From Branchiostoma floridae (taxonomy: Eukaryota; Chordata; Leptocardii; Amphioxiformes; Branchiostomatidae), in NCBI RefSeq assembly GCF_000003815.2, contig NC_049979.1:454156-518155 (forward strand): a stretch of 64,000 nt of DNA. Direction: 5' to 3'. How positions within the stretch are numbered: the first letter of the stretch is position 1; every line of letters starts with the position of its first letter. Of this stretch, positions 12,017-22,414 are shown piece after piece. The position numbers and the translations under genes were made by a program. The notes below the pieces were generated by a model. It was not told the DNA's origin. It did no database searches and saw only the letters and a program-made list of their open reading frames with translations.

Positions 12017-12572
12017 CATGCCCGTAGCCAGGGGGGGTTCGGGGGGTTCGGAAGAACCCCCCCACACGCTCAAAAGGTCCGCTTTTTCAGGCTCGAAGGT
12101 CCACTTTTTCATGTCCAAGATTTTTTTTCAAAGGCATGACTGATTTGCATTTTTCCCTGATAGACATTTCAGCCAATCATAGTGAGTCTATCAGCAAAAT
12201 TTGCCCCAGAAAGTGCAGGAAATGGCTTTTCAGAGGGTCCAGATTTCAAAATTTCCCCGGACCTCCATTGCGACGCCTCGCGCCTTTGTGTCGGACATGG
12301 TGAAAATATGTCGAGGGAGTTGGCCTCAAAGACTTACGCAAAAGCCTTGTCCTTTAATAGAAATTCCATTAAACTTCGCAAGCGATTTTTGCCCATCAAA
12401 ATGCAGGAAATGACGTTTCAGAGGGTCGAAATTTCATTTTTTCCGGGGGAGCATGCCCCCGGACCCCCCTAGGAAGCTCACGCCTTCGGCGTGAGTCTCG
12501 CGCCTACGGCGCTCGATGGTCCCACAATTACTAAAAAGAACCCCCCCAACCAAAATCCTGGCTACGGGCATG
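12017..12572. mobile_element. TIR element, 556 bp, tips CATGCCCGTAGCCAGG, 5-bp TSD
   Basis: Ends CATGCCCGTAGCCAGG and CCTGGCTACGGGCATG are inverses. CCTTG flanks both sides (12012-12016, 12573-12577). The inside has GGGGGGTTCGG near one end and AACCCCCCC near both ends, a GGGGGAGCATGCCCCCGG palindrome, and hairpins CACGCCTTCGGCGTG and GCGCCTACGGCGC. ORFs (12182-12472 and others) lack known domains. Confidence 0.7.
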
Positions 12573-12577
12573 CCTTG

Positions 12578-13652
12578 AATTATATTTCCTTCAAACCATG
12601 GGCAGAAATAGTTTTCCTCTCCAAGAATTACTACCATGTGCACAGTATGTAGCATCTTTGCAACAGTTACTGTTCGAGATTCCTGACTGGTAGCCAAAGC
12701 AACTTGAGATCAGCTTTGTTTTGTCTTGCCAGGGGTGAGCGACTCTGTTCCTGATCTGCCAGAGACCAATTTCTACATCAAACAGCTCACAGCTCTGACT
12801 CCTCGAGTACTCAATGCTTACAGACAGGCATGAGGGATTGGATCTCCATGCAAGCAGCTGTGAGGTTTGGCTCTGCGTCTTATGTAATGCTTTTGAGGCT
12901 CTTTTTTTCACACTTTTCTTGGAGTTTGCAGTTTTCTCTGAAGGAAGTACTTTCAGGGAAGAACATGGACCACTAGAAACTTTTATATAGAATCACCGGG
13001 ACGTTCTGTGGATTTTGACAAGGTCAACATACTGGATTCCAAACAGGATTTACTTTCTCAGGGGATTGAAAGAGGCCATTAACATCAGAGCCCACAAATC
13101 TTCCCTCAACCAAGACGGGGGCAGATACCAACTTCCAAGCACCTTTGACCAATTCCTGACGTCACACTTCCGGTCTGGATGTGTGACATAGGCTTTGGGT
13201 CATTTCAACTTGATAGGGATCAGAGGACATGAAAGCTTGTTGGTAACTGGATGAAAAATTAATAACTTAATTGATAATTTAACTTCTGGACATTTTGAGT
13301 GACTTCCATCAATGACTTCTTCAGCATCACTAGAATGAACTGGCAGAAACAATGTCTGACCTTGGTCATGAACGCAAAATTAGCTATGTAATATACAATT
13401 TGAAAAACATAAATTTGTGTATTTTCTATCCCTGCCATGGAACAGAGCTTTGTTGCCTCCTGTGCAGCCTTGAAAGGAACTGGAACTGGTCCAAGTCTGG
13501 GAGTCAGACTGGAATAGCGAACTGAGGAGAATTGTGAGGCGCAGACTGCAATCATCTGGAGAAAGCACAGAACAGCTTTCACTTGTTTCGCTGACTGCAG
13601 CAATTTCTCACTTCCCTTTAATGAGGGTTTGCAAGCCTTTTCTCTATAGCAT
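12578..13652. other. No gene seen; one dispersed repeat fragment
   Basis: Minus-strand ORFs 12591-12911 and 13259-13660 have no known domain. 13125-13175 (CAACTTCC, TTTGACCAATTCCTGACGTC) recurs at 51455-51505, so a repeat fragment is present. Confidence 0.4.
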
Positions 13653-13990
13653 AAGGCCACACCAATTTAATTTCTTGGTTCACGGATTCGCTCGCTCCAT
13701 TACCACTCAGCAAATTTTCACCATTAATGAAACCATTTATTACCAACTTTCTAGTGTAGCAAATGGGCCTTTATATTATAAGCTCCTTAAAGTGTGGGTA
13801 CAGGTGCTGTTACTGTACAAGAATAGTGTTTTTGTACTTTTTTCAAGCTGAAAACTTTTTTTCTTTATGTTTTGGATTAGCCGTTACCTTTACCCCAACC
13901 ATTTTACAATTTTTATTTTCATTTTGCCCTCTCGCTCCATATTTTTTATGAAAAAATCCGTAAACCAAGAAATTAAATTGGTGTGGCCTA
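13653..13990. mobile_element. TIR element with AGGCCACACCAATTTAATTT arms
   Basis: The first 35 bp (AGGCCACACCAATTTAATTT, then CTTGGTTCACGGATT) are repeated as the inverse at the right end, and CTCGCTCCAT recurs inside both arms. It abuts a second element at 13989. A relative is at 29820-30072. ORFs inside are not coding. Confidence 0.75.
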
Positions 13991-14373
13991 AGGCCGTGCT
14001 GATTCAATTACATGTATATGGATGACATTCTCTGGGAACCCGCAAACCAATACCAAGTTTGTACAAGAAAAAAGGAAGTACCTTCATTTTGAAATATAAG
14101 TGATCTGGAAGGTTAAAAAAATGATATCACAGAGGTATATACCGAACAATAGTTTTTTAAAAATTTAGTTCTTTCATATCTCTTTCATTGACCTTGCAAT
14201 CGACTTTGGCATTAGTATCTGTTTTTCAACATTATTTTTTCCATCTACAGCATACATTTGCTCATTTTGCAACTGCTTTGTAAGATCTACAGTGTGGATG
14301 AAAACTTGATTTTGACGGCAAAAGTTGATGCGTGCACAGATGTCATCCAAACAATCGAATCAAAGTGGCCTAA
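13989..14373. mobile_element. Second TIR element abutting the first
   Basis: Left TAAGGCCGTGCTGATTCAAT and TATGGATGACAT against the inverse of ATGTCATCCAAACAATCGAA and TCAAAGTGGCCTAA. The arms are imperfect, about 40 bp. It shares the GGCCTAAGGCC junction with the element on its left, so the exact border is unclear. Confidence 0.55.
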
Positions 14374-14542
14374 GGCCTAATAGTGTAATCTCTGTTAGTT
14401 CTGCATTATTGGTGATAGAAGAGCAGTATTCTAATTCAGGGCATACAGCCAGTGGCTGAATCCAATGTACTTTGTTAGGAACGTTTCTGAATTCACCATT
14501 GATAGTAAAATAAGAGCACAGATAATTTAAAGTAATTCATAA

Positions 14543-14752
14543 TGATGTAAATGCAGAAACTTTTGCCGTGGTTTAATGTTTGCAGTTTTCGTGGTGGCCA
14601 CTTCACCTCGACCTTAAAACCACCACGAACATTTTTCCAGGGCAGTAAGAGACTAGGGTGCATGGTGCTACCGCAAACTTAAAACCACCGTGAAAAGTCC
14701 TTTTTTCCTGCTAAGCCACAAAATTGAATCCCCGCGAACTTAAATGCATTTG
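14543..14752. mobile_element. MITE of the TGTAAATGCA / GTTCGCGGTGG family, copy 1
   Basis: Ends GATGTAAATGCAGAAAC and CCGCGAACTTAAATGCATTT, with repeated AAAACCACC(A/G)(C/T)GAA blocks in the interior. Same family as 36444-36631; shorter diverged relatives are at 5080-5165, 11677-11720 and 16125-16332. Confidence 0.65.
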
Positions 14753-14994
14753 AGTAACCTACCCTTTAATTCCTGTGTGTGTGAGGCACAGAAAGATAAG
14801 GCTTGTCTGACTAGAGTTTGGGGTCATTGGCCAGCAGGAAAGAGTCACCTAAGGACAATCATGCTGGTCAACGACCTGACTGTAGAACATAATAGGCTTG
14901 GGGAAGTGTCATCTGGGATGGTATGCCGCCACACCGCATGAGGCAATGCCATGGTTACGACCTGTCACTATAAGAGAAACTGTCACCAAACATT

Positions 14995-15362
14995 ATGTGT
15001 AGCTGTGTAGTAGACCGATACAACACTAAGTGCTCATTACATCTTCTACCAATATTGTGTTGTCTTTTATTGTAAAGCTTAGAATCTAATTATAGATTGC
15101 AATAGACTAATGTAACTTGCAATTAGTTTTATACAATGTCACATGTACGTGGAGAGCTGTGTAGCAGTCCGTCATACCATACCGTTATTGTATTGTTTTT
15201 TTTTATTGTATCGCATAGAACCTATTTATAGATTGTAACAGACTAATCAGTAACTTGCCAGTAGTTTTATACAATGCTTTGCCCATGCCATACATTACTT
15301 GTACCTGCTATAATTCTTGTGCAATCAATTAAATGCTTTGACTTGACTTGACTTGACTTGAC
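14995..15362 (+). mobile_element. LINE/SINE 3' end with partial duplication and (CTTGA)n tail
   Basis: Two copies, about 150 bp apart, of TTATAGATTG, CAGACTAAT and TAGTTTTATACAATG. The second runs into CTTGACTTGACTTGACTTGA at 15341-15362. Other LINE-like 3' tails lie at 16540-16580, 18930-18980, 37340-37390, 53800-53830 and 57590-57650. Confidence 0.55.
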
Positions 15363-15565
15363 GTACCTCTAAAGCACAGGTGACAAACCAAAAACAGACA
15401 CTGGTCGGTAAACAAACACAGGTAGCATGAGAACAAGACACTCGCATGTCAACTCTAGACAGGAGGGGTCAGCCCCACAGTCAAACCTCACAATGGTTCA
15501 TGTCAACATCAACAGCAGGATCACAAGAACTCAGCCTGCTGCAGCAAGCATATCTGTTGTCAGGT

Positions 15566-15899
15566 CAGGGCTCAAAATACCACCTGCACAGGTTAAGATC
15601 TAGATGTCTACCTGCGCCTAACCAGCACTGGTCCATGTACTGGGTGTATGTGTGTGTGTGTGCGTGTGTTTGTGTGTGTTTAATGATGTGGACTTTTACC
15701 AGCTGCATTGACTGTTACCACCTATGTTCAAGTATAAAAGAAACAATGGCAATGGTTTCTGAACAGATTTTAGTATGAGCGATACTTCCTAAATTCTTCA
15801 TGGTGCAGGTAAAAGTTGTCTGGTGCAGGTAATTTCCAATGTTACCTGCAACTGTGCAGGTATATGAAGGTATGAAGGAAAAAGGTATTTCGAGCCCTG
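15566..15899. mobile_element. MITE of the CAGGGCTCRAAATAC family, 334 bp, 5-bp TSD
   Basis: Tips CAGGGCTCAAAATACC and GGTATTTCGAGCCCTG. TSD CAGGT at 15561-15565 and 15900-15904. The interior is rich in ACCTGCA/TGCAGGT and carries a GT run at about 15648-15680. It is the reverse orientation of the copies at 28071 and 55447. Confidence 0.85.
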
Positions 15900-16124
15900 C
15901 AGGTTCATCTTAAGCTCAAGCTCCCTCCTACACATGCCAGTAGGTATTAGGGAGAGGTGTGAGCCTGAAAGGATAAGTTACTGGTCCAGGAGTACGGTCA
16001 AGGTCAGTTTCTCTCCAGATGCCCAGTAAGGTCACTGGAGTAAGTTCAAGGTGGAAAGCTCAAGGCTGTTTCTGTATTCCCCAGAGGAGCACAGGATTCT
16101 ATTTCAGAACTTATGACCTGCTAC

Positions 16125-16332
16125 AATACTGTAAATTCATTTATTTTTGCAGCGATTTTATTTCGTGGTAGATTTAGGAATAGGTTTTTAAAAAGTTCTT
16201 GCAATTGGTTGCAACAATTCTCTAGCACAGAAGCAACAGATTGGAAATATTTTCAGTGTCATGACTTATCAGTCATCACAGAGGTCATCACAGATATAAA
16301 ACTATAGCAAATATTTCATTATTTACAGTATT
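16125..16332. mobile_element. MITE with AATACTGTAAATTCATT ends
   Basis: Left AATACTGTAAATTCATTTAT and right TTTCATTATTTACAGTATTT are inverses. TTTCGTGGTAG near the left end links it to the family above. About 208 bp, no ORF. Confidence 0.6.
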
Positions 16333-17682
16333 TCCTGAAAAATCAAGTAATTCTAATCTCACAACTTCCACAAAAACATCTTTGGCGCAAAACAGACTAC
16401 CTGTACTCGTTTTTGCCCCACACTTTTTGTAGCTTTAATACCAGAGGTTTTCACAGTAGACCCTTTTGAACTAAATAAACTAAATAAACTAACTGGTATG
16501 TAAGATGTTGTTACAACATCATTGTACTTTCATACATGTATTTTTGCAATTAGCCTTTGGGCATGAGTTTGCAATAAAGATTGTTTACCTTCAGTGGTGA
16601 GGGCAACATGCAAATTCACAAATAATACCTGGTACCTTTTTAACAAGTATGAATTAAACTGCAAAATGTTATCTCCAAGGAACCATCATGATCTTTCTAG
16701 CATTTCACAAGCTGTATAATGGTAGCAAAGCACATAGAAGTCCACATACATGCAGGTTCTACGGTAGACAACAGAAATTCCTACACAGCTCAAATGTCAT
16801 CTTCACTAAGCTACATACATGCAGGTGGTGTTTCGAGGACTGTATCTAGGAACAAAACCTTATCCTGTGTGCATTAACCGCAGGGCTCGAATTAACCACT
16901 TGCCCACCCCCTCCGCGCAAGTAGTTTTCTCTGTGCGCAAGTTGTTCAGAAAGTCAGGTTGCGCACGGCGCAACTTGATTTTTTGGGTAAACAAAACGAT
17001 CCGTAAGTTACAGACCCTGTTTTGGGGATAAACGCCTTTGGTAAGCCCTAATTTTCCGCCGGAAACTTCGCTCAAAGTTCAAAATTTGCGGATTTCGGCC
17101 GCTATAGAGCCGCCATTTTAAATCTACCTTCAAGTCTTGCGCAAAATCTGGCACTAACTCACATCTCGTGAATCGCGAGAGTCATACCCCATTGGCCATT
17201 TCGGCGTGACGTAGCGCGCCTGGGCGCTGCTATTGGTGGAATATCTGATGACCCAACGCTGTGTTCACGGGAAAAATCACGCAGCAAGGCATGAAACTTT
17301 GACAATTGTAAATACGAAAACTCATCGACTGCCTAACGTCCTTGCCGATAAGTACATGTATAGGCTTATTTTGAAGGTTTTTGTTTTGCTTGGGACAATA
17401 CTGTCTGTGGAATGCGGGGAAAACAGCTAGTGTGACGATGACTATACTGGGGAGGGGCGCACGGTCGGCACTGTTCAACGGAGGTCGCGTTTTTTTCACG
17501 GTTCTTTGAGATATTATTTTTGTTGGCTTGCAGTCTTTATTTTCAAAAGATCGGTAAATTGGATGTTGTTTATTGAGAAAAGTGCGCTAATTTGCCCTGC
17601 ATCTATTTTTGTGTGCTACATTTCTTCAACTGAAATGAACTGTTTTTACAGATAATGATAAGTAGCTAATTAATACGATTCT

Positions 17683-17790
17683 TGAGTAGTCTAGATTCAT
17701 TGTATCATGTTGTATCATTTGTTGTGACCTGTACTGAACCCAGTGGGTATGTATGTACAATAAAGGTCTTCATTCATTCATTCATTAACT
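17683..17790 (+). mobile_element. LINE 3' end with (ATTC)n tail
   Basis: GACCTGTACTGAACCCAGTG, GGTATGTATG and AAGGTCTTCATTCATTCATT recur in inverse at 41590-41690. It ends in a short ATTC microsatellite, as many LINE copies do. The ORF part is missing. Confidence 0.65.
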
Positions 17791-18161
17791 GACACCTGCG
17801 AACACTCTGTAGGACATTCACAAACACCAGAAAAGTGTACACCACAATTTCTTATCTTATCCAGACCAACTGACCTTCAGCATGATGGGCCTCTTGACTG
17901 TTGGTTAGGCGTTCTTTGTTGGTTTTGCATAATTGGCACACTACATTTAGGCAAAACACGCCAGGCTTGTAAAGTAGGTACGGTACAAGCTGTGTTAGGC
18001 AGAGTGTCATCCTAGTAGTTCAAAGTTTACAGTGCTCTCATACTCTCCCCTCTCAAATGGGCATATGGAGACCTGGTAAACTAATAGTACGGATGAAACA
18101 TACCCCAACTGTGTAAAATCTGAGGTAAAGTTGTTGTTTTTATTCGCTCACATTAGGATGA

Positions 18162-18380
18162 ACCTTACCAACAGAACATTATGATAACAACAGTCATGCC
18201 TTCAAATACCAGAGTTACCAACCTAGGATAGATGTGTTCCAAAATTTGCACTTTCTCAGAACTATCGTAGAGTGGAATTTGTTATCACCAAGTACAGTAG
18301 GGGCATCTTTCCTGGGTAGTTTTAAAGAACGCTTGCAGATAGATGTGCAAAAGTTAGGTGTGACGGATCGTTCAGTGTAA
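18162..18380 (+). pseudogene. LINE (CR1/L2-like) reverse-transcriptase ORF, C-terminal fragment
   Basis: The plus frame ending at TAA 18378-18380 reads HAFKYQSYQPRIDVF, then FLRTIVEWNLL, then FLGSFKERLQI. This is the pattern found at the very C-terminus of CR1/L2-type and related non-LTR retrotransposon proteins (FFPRTI..WN.L, then SFK.RL). An in-frame stop (18159-18161) lies directly upstream, so the copy is 5'-truncated or decayed. A 3' tail with amplified 56-bp units follows. The reverse transcriptase and endonuclease domains are absent, so it is not autonomous. Confidence 0.8.
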
Positions 18381-18414
18381 TATAACCAGCTGCTGCCACG
18401 CCGCATGCCTGTGA

Positions 18415-18600
18415 AGCTGGTGTGTTACGCCGAAGGGCGGTTATACCGGCTATATAGATACAGATACAGAAGCGGGTGTGTTACGCCGAAGGGCGGTTAT
18501 ACCAGCTATATAGATACAGATACAGAAGCGGGTGTGTTACGCCGAAGGGCGGTTATACCGGCTATAACACACAGATACAGGCATACCTCAGATTAACGAC
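18415..18600 (+). repeat. 56-bp tandem repeat in the LINE 3' tail, about 3 copies
   Basis: TGTGTTACGCCGAAGGGCGG, then TTATACCGGCTATATAGATA, then CAGATACAGAAGCGGG, repeats at 18421, 18477 and 18533. It directly follows the LINE ORF end. The TTATACCGGCTATATA core also appears in the 21-kb array, so both derive from the same kind of LINE tail. Confidence 0.8.
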
Positions 18601-19578
18601 TGAACACTTGACCATCTTCAACTGCACCCAACAAAGAAGTCCAACCTCACAAAATTTTAATATAGATTTACTCAATTCAATTTATAGTACTAGCAACTAG
18701 TATAACTGTAGCAACATGGCCCATGTTCGAATTTGCTTTGCAATTTGCCTCTGAAAAAGATTATGCAACAAGCTAATAGGTAGAATTACTGTTATTAACC
18801 TATGACAATTAATAGCCTGTCATAAAAAGAAGTCCAACCCAATAAGTTACAATTTAGAGTTAGCTCTTAGACTAGAGTAGTAGACACATGCTTTATCATT
18901 CTATCGTTACACATCTACATTATTTGTTAGTCCCCTTCCATGCTACCTGCAATTAGCACTTGGCAAGAATTTGCAATAAAACAATTCTTATAAATGGCAG
19001 ACTTCAAATGACAATGAAAGTAACAACTACAAAATTGTGTTTCTCGAATTGAAGCATACCTTAACAAGCTTATTTGCATAATTGATAACTGCAGTCGGAT
19101 ATGAAGGAGGGCAAACTTTAGTAATATAGTCGATCTTGCTCCAAGAAACATCGTGAAGGGCAAGGTTGTATCAGGCAGCGAGTTTGGCCTTATCTTATGC
19201 ACCAAATTTCATACACTTCAATATGAATTCGTCTTTCTTATGCACTCAGACAACCTTCAATCTGATCACACTACTGTAACCTGTTATTATATTTCTACCA
19301 TTATCAAGAGAACAGAGGCCAAAGCCACAATATAGTACATACTATTTATATTATATTATAGAACTCACACTTTAAACTTTTACATAACATGCATTTATAA
19401 ACCCATTTTTGTGTATGAGTGTACTTAAACGAACCTAAGCCCAAGGGTGCACATTAACCGAATAATATAATCTGGCATTGACTGTGCAACTTGACAGCAT
19501 CTGTCATAGGTATGAGGTCACCAAATTCTAATTCATTTGATACCTCAATTAGAAAGCAACCAAGTTTTTATTTCTTAT

Positions 19579-19781
19579 ATAACGCTAGTTCACCTTTATC
19601 CGCGGGTGACCTTTATCCGTTGTCTATTTTTTAACATGGTATTCTAGGGATGTCAAGTTGCCAGACTGTGATTTCAAATTGTAATATTTTCAAATCATGC
19701 AGTTTGAAACCGTCGTTCGTCGACCTGATCCCTAAATACCCCGTCTTAAAAACCATCGGATAAAGGTGAACTCGCGTTATA
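19579..19781. mobile_element. MITE with AGTTCACCTTTATC ends, copy 3
   Basis: Left ATAACGCTAGTTCACCTTTA; right inverse TAAAGGTGAACTCGCGTTAT. The core has CAGTTTGAAACCG. The A/T-rich TATA on both sides may be the target or part of the inverted repeat. Confidence 0.7.
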
Positions 19782-20727
19782 TATATGCAAGGTTCTAGCC
19801 TCTTCTCCTGAAAAATGCCTTGGAGAATGGGTTTACTTAGAAAGCAAATAATATCAGTTTTCTTTGACACAAATAATTGCACCATTTAGTTTTATTTCCA
19901 CCGTGAGACTTCTGCATGGTGGGAGTGAAGTTGAAGTGTTTTGCCGTCACACTCGATCATCATAACCATTTGTGTGGAAACACTTTCCCCAAAGATATAT
20001 AGATTGTGCACTGCAAGTTTGTATATTTTTGCAGGAACATTATGAAAGAGGTTTTTGCCGTGTTTTAAGGTTGCAGTTGAAACAGTTACGCAGTACAGTA
20101 GTGAGGCCACAGAAAGTAAATTCTATGGATGACATCCGCTGCAGATTCCAAATTTAATGGTAGAGCGTGAGAAAAAAAACTGTAGGTATCAAAACAAGAT
20201 GCCTACATTTTTAATATAGACACCATCAACTGTAACAACAATTATAGTGGAAACACAAAGCACTATGAGTATTCCTGTACTTAAGTGCACAAAATGACTA
20301 CCAGTGTGAGGGTAGTATCAGCTATCAAGTTAAAAACTTACGCTGATGTCATCCATAAAGTTTACTTCTGTGGCGCAATACATCTCAAAGTTTCAAACGC
20401 AAATCAAATCACTGCGACATTTCAAGATTGCTGTAACCTATTAAACTGGGGTGCAGCAATTCACAGTCGCACGTACGTCGCTAAACTCTCTGTGTAACAC
20501 AGGCATGAATTATACACCGGGGACTGTCGTCGCCCTTGTTTTAGTGACTCCATCCCATTTTACAGTCAATTCAGCCTGCCACGGCGCCACCTCCGCAGAT
20601 TACAGCCATGATTTGGGGTCTCCCGGCACCTCCACTGTCACTGCCGCTACCTGATTCATGGTGAGACGCCTGCGGGCAGAGACCCCCTGTCTACAGGATT
20701 CTCCTTCCAGCCTGACGTCAGTCACCC

Positions 20728-20950
20728 ACAAGGTCACGCAGACAGGAGGAGGGCGAAACACACCCTCAAGGTCACGCAGACGGGAGGGGGGCAAAACACA
20801 CCCTCAAGGTCACGCAGACGGGAGGGGGGGCTGAACACACCCTCAAGGTCACGCAGACGGGAGGGGGGCGGAACACACACTCAAGGTCACACAGACGGGA
20901 GGGGGGCGGAACACACCCACAAGGTCACGCAGACGGGAGGGGGGCTGAAC
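20728..20950. repeat. About 39-bp minisatellite, 6 copies, with nuclear-receptor half-sites
   Basis: Unit CTCAAGGTCACGCAGACGGG, then AGGGGGGCGGAACACACC. TCAAGGTCA (ERR/NR5A-type extended half-site) occurs at 20766, 20804, 20843 and 20881; the other copies have ACAAGGTCA. The array passes directly into a longer-period array. Confidence 0.9.
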
Positions 20951-21620
20951 ACTAATTACTGTATTGATCTAAAAACTTTATTGCTCTCAAAGAGCTTGGT
21001 CTACACCATGAGATCGGCAGTTATACTGGCTATATAAAATTCATATCATATCTTTTATATATATATAAAGACATGTTTGTGCTCCTGCTTGCAGAATCCC
21101 AAGACTTCCCAAGATGACATAATTCACCCACAAGGTCACGCAGACGGGAGGGGGGCTGATTTTTACTGTATTGTTCTAAAAACTTTATTGCTCTTAAAGA
21201 GCTTGATCTATCGCATGAGATGGGCAGTTATACCGGCCATATAAAATTCATATCATATATATGCAGACTTCTCTTCCCAGTGACATAATTCACCCACAAG
21301 GTCACGCAGACCGGGAGGGGGGCTGAACACCATTTACTGTATTGTTCTAAAAACTTTATTGCTCTTAAAGAGCTTGGTCGCATGAGATTTTTTATACCGG
21401 CCATATCTCTATACTGTATCTATCTATCTCTATATCTAATATCTATCTCTATCTGTCTATCTGCATGTATATTAGATAGATAGACAGAGATATATAATGT
21501 TACAGACATAGATAGATAAATATATACAGATACAGACATGTTTGTGCTCCTGCCTGCAGAATTCTCTTCCCAAGATGACATAATTCACCCACAAGGTCAC
21601 ACAGACGGGAGGGGGGCTGA
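20945..21620. repeat. Long-period repeat (about 170-290 bp), 3-4 copies, with LINE-tail motif
   Basis: Each unit has TTTACTGTATTGTTCTAAAA, ACTTTATTGCTCTTAAAGAG, GTTATACCGGCCATATAAAA, then GACATAATTCACCCACAAGG and TCACGCAGACGGGAGGGGGG. The last part is the 39-bp unit of the preceding array; the middle resembles the LINE tail at 18.4 kb. Confidence 0.85.
21412..21540. repeat. TATC/GATA microsatellite forming an inverted repeat
   Basis: CTATCTATCTCTATATCTAA-type sequence is followed by TTAGATAGATAGACAGAGAT and further GATA units, so the halves can pair into a long hairpin. It sits inside one of the long-period repeat units. Confidence 0.85.
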
Positions 21621-22115
21621 ACGCTATTTACGGTTACCGTATTGTTCTCAAGAGCTTGGTCTATCACAGGAGAGGTTTATTGTCTGTTTATATACCTGCA
21701 GGGCCCTGCGCAAGTACTACTACTGATATTAATGTACTGTCTCTCAGCGATTGATTGATTGATTTAGCAGCTAATTGACCAAACGCTGAAAGATGGAAAA
21801 AGAAATCACACTCAAGCAAGATGCGGCAGGTGTGCGCTGTAGGGTATTGTAGGTTGTCTATTTATAGAAAGTAGCACAAGTATCACAATTACTAGTCTGG
21901 TTTTTGGCCCTGTAGAAGCACTTTATGTGCTGTCTGCACATTAACAATTGATTCGACAAAATATTGAAAAATAGAAAAAGAAATTACACAAAAGGAAGCT
22001 CTTGCAGGTGAAGTCTGCACAAAATTGCAGGAAACTTAATATTAAGTAACCATTCTGTAAATTTAAAATAGTCAAAATTAATGACGTTGCAGCTCTAACA
22101 CACGTCTGACTCAGA

Positions 22116-22409
22116 CAGGGTTGGACAAGTTTTCTAAAATTGACTTGTCCTATCGGGCAAGTACATAGAAAATGTACTTGCCCGAACCAACTTTTCACTT
22201 GCCCGAAATTCAAATGACATTTTTCTACGTATTTCATTGCCAACGATGGAATTCTTGTTATCGGCTCTATTTCTATGTTTACCAATGCTTGATGCCCTGA
22301 CTGTGAAAAGTAGCAAGTATTTTGAAATCTCACTCACTGGAAAAAAAAACTTCATCTTGCCCTATTTTCACTTGCCTGGGACAAAAGGGCTAGTACGTAT
22401 CCAACTCTG
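22116..22409. mobile_element. MITE, 294 bp, CAGGGTTGGA tips, 5-bp flanking repeat
   Basis: Left tip CAGGGTTGGACAAGT; right tip TATCCAACTCTG. Flanks TCAGA (22111-22115) and TCAGG (22410-22414). The interior repeats ACTTGCCCG several times. Overlapping ORFs in this region have no domain. Confidence 0.65.
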
Positions 22410-22414
22410 TCAGG

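Noticed and set aside
12477-12515. CACGCCTTCGGCGTG hairpin, resembling a bacterial terminator
   Set aside because: Lies inside a TIR element of an animal genome; no transcription unit ends here.
16881-17160. CAGGGCTCGAATTAAC start suggesting another CAGGG-tipped element
   Set aside because: No matching inverse end or target duplication found downstream; at best a truncated copy.
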